Positions 8,378 through 17,464 are shown, counted from the stretch's first letter. The stretch: DNA of 64,000 nucleotides from Streptomyces sp. 549 (GCF_030124175.1 NZ_JASKMT010000024.1:1-64000), one strand, 5' to 3'. Numbers and translations are program-made. The notes: generated by a model from the sequence alone, not told the origin.

Positions 8378-9765
8378 GCCTGCTCGAACTGAACGGGGTG
8401 AAGGTCCACTTCCCGGTCAAGAAGGGTGTCTTCTTCGACCGTACGATCGGCCACGTCTACGCCGTGGACGGGGTGTCCCTGTCGGTGGAGCCCGGCCAGA
8501 CCTACGGCCTGGTCGGCGAGTCCGGCTGCGGCAAGACGACGCTGGGCCGGTCCATCCTGCGGTTGGTGGACATCACCGAGGGCGAGGTCGTCTTCGACGG
8601 CACCGACCTGGCGAAGCTGCCGAGCGAGGAGATGCGCAGGTTCCGCCGCCGCCTCCAGATGGTCTTCCAGGACCCGCTGGGCAGCCTCAACCCGCGGCAG
8701 AACATCGAGTCGATCCTGTCCGAGGGCATGGCGGCGCACGGCATCGGCGCCGACCGCGAGGAGCGCCGGACGAAGATCAAGGAGATCCTCGCCCGGGTCG
8801 GCCTGCCCACCAACGCGCTCTCGCGCTACCCGCACGAGTTCTCCGGCGGCCAGCGCCAGCGCATCGGCATCGCCCGCGCGCTGGTCCTGGAACCGGACGT
8901 CATCATCTGCGACGAACCCGTCTCGGCGCTGGACGTCTCCATCCAGGCGCAGGTGATCAACCTGCTGGAGGACATCCAGAAGTCGATGGGCCTGACCTAC
9001 GTGGTCATCGCCCACGACCTGGCCGTGGTGCGGCACATCTCGGACGTCATCGGCGTCATGTACCTGGGCTCGCTCGTGGAGGAGGCGGACAGCGACGCGC
9101 TGTACGCCGAGCCGCGGCACCCGTACACCAAGGCGCTGATGTCGGCGGTGCCGGTGCCGGACCCGGAGGTGGAGGACAGCCGCGAGCGCATCCTGCTCAC
9201 CGGCGACCTGCCCTCCCCGGCCAACCCGCCGGCCGGCTGCCGCTTCCACACCAGGTGCCCGTGGAAGCAGGAGACCCTGTGCGCCACCGACCGCCCGGAG
9301 CTGAAGGACGTCGGCGGCGGCCACAAGGTCGCCTGCCACTGGACGGCCGACATCGAGGCCGGCCGCATCCAGCGCGCTGAGCAGTCCGTGCCGGCCACCC
9401 TGGGCGGCCCGCCCTCGCGCACCCACGCCGCCCATGAGGGCGCCGAGGCCGCGGCGGGCGCCGGGGACGCGGCGGCGACGGGCGCGGTCGCGGTGCCGAC
9501 CGTCGGAGCCGTACCGTCCATCGGCGCGGTGCCCACGGCCGGACCGGCGACCGTGACGAAGACCGGCCCGAGTGGGGAACCCGAGGTCGCGTCGGAGGCC
9601 GGGCCGAAGTCCGAGCCGACGACCGACCCGAAGGGCGAGGCGACAACCGACCCGAAGGGCGAGGCGGAGGGCGAGGCGAAGGCGCAGCCGTCCGGCTCCG
9701 GCTCCGGCTCGGACTCCTCGGATTCGGACTCCTCCGGTTCGTCGGACTCCTCCGGTTCCTCCTAG
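8374..9765 (+). CDS. Peptide ABC transporter ATPase, DppF type, with a long low-complexity tail
   Basis: 463 residues from ATG 8374, which overlaps the previous stop by ATGA. Walker A GESGCGKT lies near residue 48, signature FSGGQRQR near 155, Walker B VIICDEP near 172, and the Cys-containing C-terminal region (CRFHTRCPWKQETLC) near 290-305. The conserved protein ends near residue 330. The last ~130 residues are unusual for the family: Ala/Thr/Pro-rich, then acidic with TTDPKGEA twice in tandem, ending in a Ser/Asp/Gly run. The tail is in frame and the stop is followed at once by a strong terminator, so it looks real, but its function is unknown. Confidence 0.88.
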   Translation: MSLLELNGVKVHFPVKKGVFFDRTIGHVYAVDGVSLSVEPGQTYGLVGESGCGKTTLGRSILRLVDITEGEVVFDGTDLAKLPSEEMRRFRRRLQMVFQDPLGSLNPRQNIESILSEGMAAHGIGADREERRTKIKEILARVGLPTNALSRYPHEFSGGQRQRIGIARALVLEPDVIICDEPVSALDVSIQAQVINLLEDIQKSMGLTYVVIAHDLAVVRHISDVIGVMYLGSLVEEADSDALYAEPRHPYTKALMSAVPVPDPEVEDSRERILLTGDLPSPANPPAGCRFHTRCPWKQETLCATDRPELKDVGGGHKVACHWTADIEAGRIQRAEQSVPATLGGPPSRTHAAHEGAEAAAGAGDAAATGAVAVPTVGAVPSIGAVPTAGPATVTKTGPSGEPEVASEAGPKSEPTTDPKGEATTDPKGEAEGEAKAQPSGSGSGSDSSDSDSSGSSDSSGSS

Positions 9766-9773
9766 CGGGTGTC

Positions 9774-9805
9774 CGGGTGGGCGGGCCGGTCGGTCCGCCC
9801 ACCCG
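9774..9805. terminator. Bidirectional hairpin terminator
   Basis: An 11-bp perfect stem (9774-9784 with 9795-9805) continues through one G-U and two G-C pairs to a GGTC loop. It lies exactly between the convergent ATPase gene and the TRIC-family gene and can serve both. Confidence 0.8.
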
Positions 9806-10423
9806 TCAGCCGGCCTCCTCGTCGCGGTGCGGCCGGGGCAGGTGCAGGCCGAGGAACATCGCGCTCAGGCGGAGGGCGAAGACCAGTCCGGCGGAGACCA
9901 TCGCGGCCGGGTTCTGGTCCACCTCCAGCCAGTCCAGCAGCAGGTAGCACAGCGCGCCGGCGAACGCCGCCGTGGCGTACACGTCCTCGCGCAGCAGCAG
10001 CGGCGGGAACTCGCCGCACAGGATGTCCCGCACCACCTCGCCCGTCACGCCGGTCAGCACGGCGAGGATCAGCACGGCCAGCGGGGTGACGCCCGAGTCG
10101 ATGGCCGCCCGCGCGCCGATCACCGTCACCACGGCCAGCCCGACGGCGTCCACCAGGAGCAGCGAGCGGTGCGGCAGCTTCCAGAAGCGCAGGTAGACCA
10201 TGGTGAGGATGCCCACGCTGCCCACGACCGTCAGCAGCACCCAGTCCTGGGTCCAGTAGAGCGGGTCGCGGTCGAGGATGAGGTCGCGCAGGGTGCCGCC
10301 GGAGACCGCGGCGGCGAACGCCAGCACCAGGCCGCCGAACGGGTCCATGTTGGCGCGGTGGGCCGCCAGCACGCCGCTGGCCGCGAAGGCGGAGACACCG
10401 ACCAGGTAGAGCACGTGGAGCAT
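9806..10423 (-). CDS. TRIC/UPF0126 family membrane protein
   Basis: 205 residues, about seven membrane segments in two inverted-looking halves. Each half carries the family pattern: AFAAAVSGGTLRDLILDRDP near residues 36-55 and AVLTGVTGEVVRDILCGEFP near 120-140. Bacterial members of this group (YicG/UPF0126) are related to trimeric intracellular cation channels, so a monovalent cation channel in the cytoplasmic membrane is the best guess. The start at 10423 is the first ATG of the conserved N-terminus. It is divergent from the thioesterase-like gene, with about 75 bases between. Confidence 0.85.
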   Translation of the reverse strand: MLHVLYLVGVSAFAASGVLAAHRANMDPFGGLVLAFAAAVSGGTLRDLILDRDPLYWTQDWVLLTVVGSVGILTMVYLRFWKLPHRSLLLVDAVGLAVVTVIGARAAIDSGVTPLAVLILAVLTGVTGEVVRDILCGEFPPLLLREDVYATAAFAGALCYLLLDWLEVDQNPAAMVSAGLVFALRLSAMFLGLHLPRPHRDEEAG

Positions 10424-10484
10424 GCAGGGATCATGTCATCGAGCCGGGCGAAGCCCTACCCTACCGGTGAGTAACCGAAGGCTG

Positions 10485-10490
10485 TACCGT
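10485..10490 (+). promoter_or_regulatory. -10 element of a leaderless transcript (TACCGT)
   Basis: TACCGT is followed by exactly 7 bases and then ATG 10498, with no ribosome site between. This is the same geometry as at 762 and 49005. Confidence 0.4.
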
Positions 10491-10497
10491 TCTGTGC

Positions 10498-11337
10498 ATG
10501 AGCGAGGCAACCATCGGGGACAGCGAGTTCGACCGGGACACCCAGGTCCGGCTGCGGCAGCCGGGCGTGTACGACATCGACCTGCCGGACGGCTGGTCGA
10601 TCGGCGGAGCACTCAACGGCGGATACCTGCTGGCGGTGCTCGGGCGCACCCTCGCCGACGCCCTCACCCACTCCGACCCCTTCTCCGTCACCGCGCACTA
10701 CCTGTCGGCCAGCCGCCCCGGCCCCGCCGAGATCCGAACCGACACCGCCAGCCGCGGACGCAGCCTCTCCACCGGCTCGGCCGGCCTGTTCCAGACGGAC
10801 AAGGACGGCACGCAGACCGAGCGCATCCGGGTGCTCGCCACCTACGGCGACCTGGACGCGCTCACCGACGAGGTGCGCACGGCCGCGAAGCCGCCCGAGC
10901 TACCGCCGATGGAGCACTGCCTCAGCGCCTCGGACGCCCCCGGCGGCGCGGAGAGCGCACCGCCCATCGCCCGCCGGCTCGACCTGCGGCTGGACCCGGA
11001 CACCGTGGGCTGGGCGGTCGGCGCGCCCAGCGGGCGCGGTGAGATCCGCGCCTGGTTCGCGCTCGCGGACGGCCGCGACATCGACCCGCTGGCACTGCTG
11101 CTCGCCGTGGACGCGCTGCCGCCGACCGCGTTCGACCTGGGCATCAAGGGGTGGGTGCCGACCATCGAGCTGACCGTGCACATCCGCTGCCGTCCCGCGC
11201 CGGGCCCGGTCCGCGTCGTCATCACCACCCGCAACCTCGCCGGGGGTTTCCTGGAGGAGGACGCGGAGGTGTGGGACAGCCTGGACCGGCTCGTCGCACA
11301 GTCGCGCCAGCTGGCCCGGGTGCCCGTCGGCTCCTGA
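10498..11337 (+). CDS. Acyl-CoA thioesterase-like hot-dog protein
   Basis: 279 residues. The N-terminal part has the TesB/4HBT_3 pattern (WSIGGALNGGYLLAVLGRTL, then FSVTAHYLSASRPGPAEI), and the C-terminal half repeats the hot-dog fold (VDALPPTAFDLG ... PTIELTVHIRCRPAPGPVRV). It is therefore a double hot-dog protein, expected to hydrolyse acyl-CoA thioesters in the cytoplasm; the substrate cannot be read from the sequence. Probably leaderless. It is convergent with mnmA, with a hairpin between. Confidence 0.78.
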   Translation: MSEATIGDSEFDRDTQVRLRQPGVYDIDLPDGWSIGGALNGGYLLAVLGRTLADALTHSDPFSVTAHYLSASRPGPAEIRTDTASRGRSLSTGSAGLFQTDKDGTQTERIRVLATYGDLDALTDEVRTAAKPPELPPMEHCLSASDAPGGAESAPPIARRLDLRLDPDTVGWAVGAPSGRGEIRAWFALADGRDIDPLALLLAVDALPPTAFDLGIKGWVPTIELTVHIRCRPAPGPVRVVITTRNLAGGFLEEDAEVWDSLDRLVAQSRQLARVPVGS

Positions 11338-11381
11338 CCGGCCGCCTGACTGCCGACTCCCGACCGGCCGCCGCCCGGCAG

Positions 11382-11400
11382 CCCGGAGCACGTCTCCGGG
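11382..11400. terminator. Hairpin terminator between convergent genes
   Basis: CCCGGAG (11382-11388) and CTCCGGG (11394-11400) form a 7-bp stem with loop CACGT between the thioesterase-like gene and mnmA. Confidence 0.5.
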
Positions 11401-11422
11401 GCCGCCGCAGAGGCGGTCGGTG

Positions 11423-12553
11423 TCAGCCGCTCACGCGCTCGGCGCGGCGGGTGGTGGCGATCGTCGCCGAGCCGACGACGCGGGTGCCGTCGTACAGCAC
11501 AACGGCCTGGCCCGGCGCCACGCCGCGCACCGGCTCGTCGAACCGCACGGTCAGCTCGCCGCCGGCCGCCTCCGCCGTCACCGGCGTCTCGCCGCCGTGC
11601 GCGCGGAACTGCGCCGTGTACCGGCCCGGCCCCACGGGAACCGTGCCGCACCAGCGGGGCCGGATCGCGGTGAGCGCCACCACGTCGAGCGCCTCCGCCG
11701 GGCCCACGGTGACGGTGTTGTCCACCGGTGAGATGTCCAGCACGTACCGCGGCTTGCCGTCCGCCGCCGGGTGGCCGATGCGCAGGCCCTTGCGCTGGCC
11801 GACGGTGAAGCCGTAGGCGCCCTCGTGGGTGCCGAGCTTGCGGCCGTCCTCGTCGAGAATGTCGCCCTCGGCCGTGCCGAGGTGCTTCGCCAGGAACCCC
11901 TGGGTGTCGCCGTCGGCGATGAAGCAGATGTCGTGGCTGTCGGGCTTCCGGGCGACGGCCAGGCCGCGGCGCTCGGCCTCGGCGCGGATCTCGTCCTTCG
12001 TCGTCAGGGTGTCGCCCAGCGGGAACAGGGCGTGCGCCAGCTGCCGCTCGTCGAGCACACCGAGTACGTACGACTGGTCCTTCGCCTCGTCGCTGGCGCG
12101 GTGCAGCTCGCGGTGGCCGTCCGCGCCGGTCACCACCGTCGCGTAGTGGCCGGTGCAGACCGCGTCGAAGCCCAGCGCCAGCGCCTTGTCCAGCAGCGCG
12201 GCGAACTTGATCTTCTCGTTGCAGCGCAGGCAGGGGTTGGGCGTGCGGCCCGCCTCGTACTCGGCGACGAAGTCGTCGACCACGTCCTCGCGGAACCGCT
12301 CGGCGAGGTCCCACACGTAGAAGGGGATGCCGATCACGTCGGCGGCCCGGCGGGCGTCCCGCGAGTCCTCGACGGTGCAGCAACCGCGGGCCCCGGTGCG
12401 GAACGACTGCGGGTTCGCCGACAGGGCGAGGTGGACGCCGGTCACGTCGTGGCCGTCCTCCACCGCGCGGGCGGCGGCGACGGCGGAGTCCACGCCGCCG
12501 GACATGGCGGCCAGTACACGGAGCCGCGGGCGCGGCGCAGTCGAGTCAGTCAT
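11423..12553 (-). CDS. mnmA: tRNA-specific 2-thiouridylase MnmA
   Basis: 376 residues, normal for the family. It makes 2-thiouridine at the wobble base of Lys, Glu and Gln tRNAs using persulfide sulfur. Seen: the PP-loop AMSGGVDSAVAA near residues 14-25 for ATP binding; the catalytic Cys in NPCLRCNEKIKF near 105; and the second catalytic Cys in SHDICFI near 203. GGAGGGG lies just upstream of ATG 12553. The sulfur donor, a cysteine desulfurase, is encoded at 22.8-24.0 kb on the same strand, separated by the amidase gene and the galactoside cluster. Confidence 0.95.
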   Translation of the reverse strand: MTDSTAPRPRLRVLAAMSGGVDSAVAAARAVEDGHDVTGVHLALSANPQSFRTGARGCCTVEDSRDARRAADVIGIPFYVWDLAERFREDVVDDFVAEYEAGRTPNPCLRCNEKIKFAALLDKALALGFDAVCTGHYATVVTGADGHRELHRASDEAKDQSYVLGVLDERQLAHALFPLGDTLTTKDEIRAEAERRGLAVARKPDSHDICFIADGDTQGFLAKHLGTAEGDILDEDGRKLGTHEGAYGFTVGQRKGLRIGHPAADGKPRYVLDISPVDNTVTVGPAEALDVVALTAIRPRWCGTVPVGPGRYTAQFRAHGGETPVTAEAAGGELTVRFDEPVRGVAPGQAVVLYDGTRVVGSATIATTRRAERVSG

Positions 12554-12751
12554 AACCCCTCCAGGGTACGGGCCCGCGGACGGCCCCCGCCCGCCCGGCA
12601 GCCGTCGCCGCCGGCGCGCGGCCCGCGGCAGCCGTCACGGATCACCGGAACCGTGGGGCGGGCGGGCGCGTTGGACCGTCGTAGAGCACAACCGGACGCC
12701 TGTCGGCCGCCCCTCGCGGCCCGCGGTGTCCACCGGCGATCGGGGACGGCG

Positions 12752-13429
12752 ATGGCGGCTCATGCGCAGGAACGACGCGGGGTCAGCAGGCGGGCCCTGC
12801 TGGTGGGCGGGGGCGCCGCCGCGGTGCTCGGCGGCGTGGGCTACGCCCAGCGCGACGAGCTGAGCCGCCTGTGGTGGCGCATGCCCGGCAACGAGAAGCC
12901 CCGCATCGAGGGCGAGGTGGACCTGGCGGGTGCGGAGTGGGTCGCCGCGTCCACCGCGAACTGGCGCCGCGCCAGCCGCCCGGACGACTACACGATCGAC
13001 CGGGTGGTCGTCCACGTCATCCAGGGCAGCTACGAGATCGCGCTGAAGGTGTTCCGCGACCCGACGCACCGCGCCGCCGCGCACTACGTGCTGCGCACCT
13101 CCGACGGCAGGGTCGCCCAGACCGTGCGGGAGCTGGACGTGGCGTACCACGCGGGCAACCGCGCCTACAACGAGCGCAGCATCGGCATCGAGCACGAGGG
13201 CTTCGTCGACCGCCCCGAGTCCTTCACCGACGCCATGTACCGCGCCTCGGCGCGGATCACCGCCGACATATGCGACCGGTACGGGTTCCCCCGCGACCGG
13301 GAGCACATCATCGGCCACAACGAGGTGCCCGGTGCCGACCACACCGACCCGGGGCCGCACTGGGACTGGGACAAGTACCTGGCCATGGTGCGCGAGGTAC
13401 CCGCCCGTTCCGGCGACGCCCAGGTCTGA
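12752..13429 (+). CDS. Tat-exported N-acetylmuramoyl-L-alanine amidase (PGRP fold)
   Basis: 225 residues from ATG 12752. Residues 1-30 read as a twin-arginine signal (SRRALLVGGGAAAVLGG), so it is probably exported folded. The catalytic domain is Amidase_2/PGRP: zinc ligands in VVVHVIQGS near residue 88, and in the segment HNEVPGADHTDPGPHWDWDKY near 190-210; IGIEHEGF supplies a conserved acidic position. It would cleave the amide bond between muramic acid and the stem peptide. It faces the GH42 gene convergently across a long hairpin. It is a stand-alone domain with no wall-binding module. Confidence 0.85.
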   Translation: MAAHAQERRGVSRRALLVGGGAAAVLGGVGYAQRDELSRLWWRMPGNEKPRIEGEVDLAGAEWVAASTANWRRASRPDDYTIDRVVVHVIQGSYEIALKVFRDPTHRAAAHYVLRTSDGRVAQTVRELDVAYHAGNRAYNERSIGIEHEGFVDRPESFTDAMYRASARITADICDRYGFPRDREHIIGHNEVPGADHTDPGPHWDWDKYLAMVREVPARSGDAQV

Positions 13430-13431
13430 GC

Positions 13432-13486
13432 CCCGGCCGGACGGCTGCGCGGCGCGGGACTCGCCGCGGGCAGCCGCCCGGCCGGG
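13432..13486. terminator. Long bidirectional hairpin terminator
   Basis: Three stacked stems (9, 6 and 7 bp; arms 13432-13454 and 13462-13486) interrupted by one mismatch and a GG bulge, with a 7-base loop. It fills the gap between the amidase and beta-galactosidase genes. Confidence 0.75.
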
Positions 13487-13499
13487 TGTTCCGGTGGGC

Positions 13500-15551
13500 T
13501 CAGGCGCCCCTCTCGCGCACCACGACCACGTCGCCCGCCGCCACCGTGCACGGGCCGTCGTATCGGACGCCGTCGAGCAGGCCGGTGCCGTGCACGTCGA
13601 CGACGGTGGCGTCCCGGTCGCCGTGGTTGACCAGGAAGAGGTAGCTCCGACTCCCCTTCACCCGCCGTACCGCCTCCACGCCGGGCGGCACCGCGAGGGC
13701 GGGCCCGGCGCCCGCGTCGCGGCACACGGCCGCGAGCACGTCCCGCAGCACGGCCGGTCCGGGTCGGGTCGCGACGTACCAGGCGGCGCCGTCGCCGTAG
13801 GCGTGCCGGGTGACGGCGGCGCCGCCAGGCGCGGGCCCGCCGTCGGGGCCCTCGGCGAACCGCAGCCGGGTCTGCGCGCCGTGCGGTTCCACCCGCTCCG
13901 CCCACAGCCGGGCGGTGGAGCCGTCGGAGAGCGCCACCTGCTCGTCCTCGCGCAGTGGCAGGTACTCGTCCACGACCAGGCCCAGCAGGTCCCGGAAGGC
14001 CCCGGGGTGGCCGCCGAGCCGTACGTGGTCGTTCACGTCTGCCACGCCGCTGAAGCAGCCGACCGCGAGGTGCCCCCCGGACCGGACGAAGGTGTGCAGC
14101 GCCTCGGCGTCCTCGTCGGCGGTGAGGTAGAGGCTGGGCACGAGGACGGCCCGGTAGCGGCTCAGGTCGGCCCCGGGCGGGACGACGTCGCAGGTGACGC
14201 CCGTCGACCACAGCGCCTGGTACCAGTCGCGCACCACGTCCAGGTAGCGCAGGTGCACAGAGGGGCGGGCCTCCAGTTCCAGGGCCCACCAGGCCTGCCA
14301 GTCGAAGACCAGCGCCACCTCGGCGGCCACCGTGGAACCGCGCACCTCGGCGAGCACGCGCAGGTCGTCGCCGAGCGAGGTGACCTCACCCCAGGTCCGG
14401 GTGGAGGTACCGCCGTGCGGCAGCATCGCGGAGTGCCACTTCTCCGCGCCCGCTCTGGCCTGCCGCCACTGGAAGAACATCACCGCGTCGGCACCGCGGG
14501 CCAGGTGGGTGAGGCTGTTGCGGCGCATCTGGCCGGGCTGCTTGGCGAGATTGACGGGCTGCCAGTTCACCGCGGACGTGGAGTGCTCCATCAGCATCCA
14601 CGGGCGGCCCCCGGCCATGCCGCGGGCGAGGTCCGCGTTGAGCGCCAGACCGATGTGCGCGTCGGGATCGGCCGCGGTGAGGTAGTGGTCCACGGACACC
14701 AGGTCGCACTCGGGGGCGAAGGCGAACCCGTCCACCTTCTTCTCCAGCGTGCCCATCAGGTTGGTGGTGACCGGTGTGCCGGGGGCGAGTTCGCGCAGCA
14801 GCGCGGTCTCGGCGCGGTGCCGGGCCAGCAGCGCGTCCGAGGAGAAGCGGCGGTAGTCCAGCGCCTGGCTCGGGTTGCCGAACGCCGGGGTGTCGCGGGG
14901 CGGCAGGATCTCCTCCCAGTCACCGTAGCGCTGGCTCCAGAAGTCTGTGCCCCAGGCGGAGTTGAGACCTTCCAGCGTGCCGTGCCGCTCGCGCAGCCAA
15001 CCCCGGAACGCGGCGGCGCTGGTGTCGCAGTAGCACAGGGCGTTGTGGTTGCCCCACTCGTTGTGGACGTGCCACAGCACCACCGCCGGATGGTCGGCGT
15101 ACCGCTCGGCCAGGGCCCGCACCAGCCGGTCGGCGGCCCGCGCGTAGTCGGGGCTGCTCGGGCAGAAGACCTGCCGCGAGCCGGGGGCGAGGCGGTTTCC
15201 GGCGGAGGTCTCGGGCAGCGACTGCGGGTGGGCGCGGCTGAACCAGGGCGGGGGAGCGGCGGTGGGGGTGGCGAGGTCGACGGCGATGCCGTGTGCGTGC
15301 AGCAGGTCGAGCACCCGGTCGAGCCACCCCCACTCGTAGGTGCCGGGGCGCGGTTCGATGCGGGACCAGGAGAACACGCCGACGGTGACCAGGTTGACGC
15401 CTGCCTCACGCATCAGGCGGGCGTCCTCGGCCCACACGTGCTCGGGCCACTGCTCGGGGTTGTAGTCGCCGCCGTAGGCGATGCCGCCGAGCCGCCCGGT
15501 GACGTGGTCCAGCGAGCGGAAGTCGGGTCGGTGGGGTCGGTGGGTCATCAC
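13500..15551 (-). CDS. GH42 beta-galactosidase
   Basis: 683 residues. It hydrolyses terminal beta-galactosides inside the cell (no signal peptide). The N-terminus GGDYNPEQWP is a GH42 hallmark. The acid/base Glu is in WHVHNEWGNHN near residue 165 and the nucleophile Glu in WMLMEHSTSAVNW near 322; the trimerisation and C-terminal domains follow. It is the last gene of the ABC operon: its GTG at 15551 overlaps the permease stop (ATG 15548 is an alternative). With the GH36 gene at 20.5 kb it points to galacto-oligosaccharide use. Confidence 0.9.
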   Translation of the reverse strand: MMTHRPHRPDFRSLDHVTGRLGGIAYGGDYNPEQWPEHVWAEDARLMREAGVNLVTVGVFSWSRIEPRPGTYEWGWLDRVLDLLHAHGIAVDLATPTAAPPPWFSRAHPQSLPETSAGNRLAPGSRQVFCPSSPDYARAADRLVRALAERYADHPAVVLWHVHNEWGNHNALCYCDTSAAAFRGWLRERHGTLEGLNSAWGTDFWSQRYGDWEEILPPRDTPAFGNPSQALDYRRFSSDALLARHRAETALLRELAPGTPVTTNLMGTLEKKVDGFAFAPECDLVSVDHYLTAADPDAHIGLALNADLARGMAGGRPWMLMEHSTSAVNWQPVNLAKQPGQMRRNSLTHLARGADAVMFFQWRQARAGAEKWHSAMLPHGGTSTRTWGEVTSLGDDLRVLAEVRGSTVAAEVALVFDWQAWWALELEARPSVHLRYLDVVRDWYQALWSTGVTCDVVPPGADLSRYRAVLVPSLYLTADEDAEALHTFVRSGGHLAVGCFSGVADVNDHVRLGGHPGAFRDLLGLVVDEYLPLREDEQVALSDGSTARLWAERVEPHGAQTRLRFAEGPDGGPAPGGAAVTRHAYGDGAAWYVATRPGPAVLRDVLAAVCRDAGAGPALAVPPGVEAVRRVKGSRSYLFLVNHGDRDATVVDVHGTGLLDGVRYDGPCTVAAGDVVVVRERGA

Positions 15552-16447
15552 TTCACCGCCCCGGCGGCCATGCCGGCCCGCCAGTAGCGCTGCAGCAGCA
15601 GGAAGGTGAGCACGATGGGCACGACCGACACCAGCGACCCCACGATGGTCAGGGTCTGCAACTGCGGCAGGCGGCTGATCTGGGACTGCCAGGTGAACAG
15701 TCCGAGGGTCACCGGGTAGAGCCGCTCGTCCTGCAGCATGACCAGGGGCAGCAGGAAGTTGTTCCAGATGACGACGAACTGGAAGAGGAACACCGTCACC
15801 AGGGCGGGGGCCATCATGCGCAGCGCGACGGTGAAGAAGATCCGGGTCTCCCCGGCGCCGTCCAGCCGGGCGGCCTCGATCACCTCCTCGGGGATGGAGG
15901 CCGCGGCGAAGATCCGGGAGAGGAAGACGCCGAACGGGCTGACGACGCTGGGCAGGAAGACCGACCAGAACGTGTTGGTGGCGTCGAACTCGGCGAACAG
16001 CAGGAACAGCGGCAGCGCGAGCGCGGTCGCGGGGACGAGCACGCCGCCCAGGACCACGGAGAAGATCGCCTCGCGCCCCCGGAACCGGTACATGGCCAGG
16101 GCGTATCCGGCCATCGCCGCCAGTAGCGTGCCCAGGGTCGCGCCGGCGCCCGCGTAGGCGAGGCTGTTGAGCAGCCAGCGGCCGAAGACGCCGTCCTGCT
16201 GGGTGAAGAGCGCCGAGAGGTTGGCGGTGAAGTGCCAGTCGGACGGCAGCAGGCCGGGGGTGCTGACCAGGTCGCTCTGGGTCTTGGTCGAGGAGACCAG
16301 CAGCCAGTACACCGGCAGCAGCATGTAGCAGGCGACCGCCGTCATGAACAGCACCGCCGCCATCGAGGACCAGGGCAGGCGGCGCGGACGGGGGGAGACC
16401 GCCTGTCGCGGGGCGTGGGCCCCCTCGGTGCGGGTCAGTACACTCAT
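15548..16447 (-). CDS. Carbohydrate ABC transporter permease, MalG type
   Basis: 299 residues from ATG 16447, which overlaps the stop of the upstream permease (ATGA). Six membrane segments; a cytoplasmic N-terminus of about 30 residues; the EAA loop around EEVIEAARLDGAGETRIFFTVALRMM near residues 185-210, typical of MalG-like CUT1 permeases. The C-terminus FLLLQRYWRAGMAAGAVK is the family end. It pairs with the upstream MalF-type permease. No ATPase gene occurs in the cluster; in Streptomyces such systems commonly share the MsiK ATPase, which I infer here. Confidence 0.9.
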   Translation of the reverse strand: MSVLTRTEGAHAPRQAVSPRPRRLPWSSMAAVLFMTAVACYMLLPVYWLLVSSTKTQSDLVSTPGLLPSDWHFTANLSALFTQQDGVFGRWLLNSLAYAGAGATLGTLLAAMAGYALAMYRFRGREAIFSVVLGGVLVPATALALPLFLLFAEFDATNTFWSVFLPSVVSPFGVFLSRIFAAASIPEEVIEAARLDGAGETRIFFTVALRMMAPALVTVFLFQFVVIWNNFLLPLVMLQDERLYPVTLGLFTWQSQISRLPQLQTLTIVGSLVSVVPIVLTFLLLQRYWRAGMAAGAVK

Positions 16448-17394
16448 GCGCTCTTCCGTCCGGTGAACTTGAGGAAGCCGAACGACAGCACGAACGTCGC
16501 CAGCGCGAGGATCACCGACATGGCCGCGGCCTCGTGGTAGTTGTCGCCCGCCACCAGGGAGTAGGCAGCGAGGTTGGGGGTGTAGGTGCTGGTCACGCTG
16601 GTGGAGATGGCGCGCAGCACCTGGGGCTCGGTGAACAGCTGCAGGGTGCCGATGATGGAGAAGACCCCGGTGAGGATCAGCGCGGGCCGGATGACCGGGA
16701 CCTTGATGCGCAGCGCGACGGTGAGCCCGCCGGCGCCGTCGGCCCGGGCCGCCTCCAGGATGTCTCGGGGCACGGCCTGCAGGGCGGCGTAGATGATCAG
16801 CATGTTGTAGCCGGTGTAGGTCCAGGTGACGATGTTGCCGATGGACCACAGGATGGCGCCGGGGCCCAGCAGGTCGGGGTCCGTGCCGAGGTCGCGCAGC
16901 AGGTCGACGACCGGGGACAGTCGGGGGTCGTACAGGAAGGCCCACATCAGGGCCGCCACCACGCCGGGGATGCCGTAGGGCACGAAGTAGACGATGCGGA
17001 AGAACTTCCGCAGCCGCGCGACGCCGGAGTCGAGGAGCAGCGCCAGCACGAGCGCCAGCAGCAGCATCACCGGGATCTGCACCAGGCCGAAGAGCAGCAC
17101 CCGCACGACGCTGTCGGTGAACGAGGCGTCGCGCAGGACCTCGCCGTACTGCTCGAAGCCGGCGAAGGCGGTGCCGGTGGTGCCGAAGGTGCCGCCGGTG
17201 CGCTCGGTCCTGTGCAGGCTCTGCCAGAAGGCGTAGCCGATCGGGACCAGGGTGAAGAGCACGAAGGGGATCAGGAAGGGCGCGAGGAATCCCAGCGGCG
17301 CGAGGGTCCGGCGGCGGCGCGCTCGCCCGGTGGCGGGTGACGGGTCCGGCGGTGCCGCCGGCTGCGAGGCGGGTGGGGCGTTGAGGGTTGTCAC
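16444..17394 (-). CDS. Carbohydrate ABC transporter permease, MalF type
   Basis: 316 residues from GTG 17394 (a longer frame reaches 17481 but adds only Arg/Pro-rich residues; a weak GGAAAG precedes 17394). Six membrane segments start at PLGFLAPFLIPFVLFTLVPIGYAFWQS. The EAA loop is around RDILEAARADGAGGLTVALRIKVP near residues 195-220. It forms the sugar channel with the MalG-type partner. A 15-bp hairpin and a short tandem repeat separate it from the binding-protein gene. Confidence 0.88.
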   Translation of the reverse strand: MTTLNAPPASQPAAPPDPSPATGRARRRRTLAPLGFLAPFLIPFVLFTLVPIGYAFWQSLHRTERTGGTFGTTGTAFAGFEQYGEVLRDASFTDSVVRVLLFGLVQIPVMLLLALVLALLLDSGVARLRKFFRIVYFVPYGIPGVVAALMWAFLYDPRLSPVVDLLRDLGTDPDLLGPGAILWSIGNIVTWTYTGYNMLIIYAALQAVPRDILEAARADGAGGLTVALRIKVPVIRPALILTGVFSIIGTLQLFTEPQVLRAISTSVTSTYTPNLAAYSLVAGDNYHEAAAMSVILALATFVLSFGFLKFTGRKSA

Positions 17395-17426
17395 GGCAGG
17401 CTTTCCGGTTGGGGCAGGCACCCGGT

Positions 17427-17464
17427 GCGGGCGCGCCCGCCGGGGGAGGGGCGGGCGCGCCCGC
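17427..17464 (-). terminator. Intercistronic hairpin after the sugar-binding protein gene
   Basis: Perfect 15-bp stem (17427-17441 with 17450-17464), 8-base loop, no U tract. It has the same position and stem length as the hairpin at 5326-5364 in the peptide operon, and so probably the same role of favouring binding-protein message. Confidence 0.7.
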
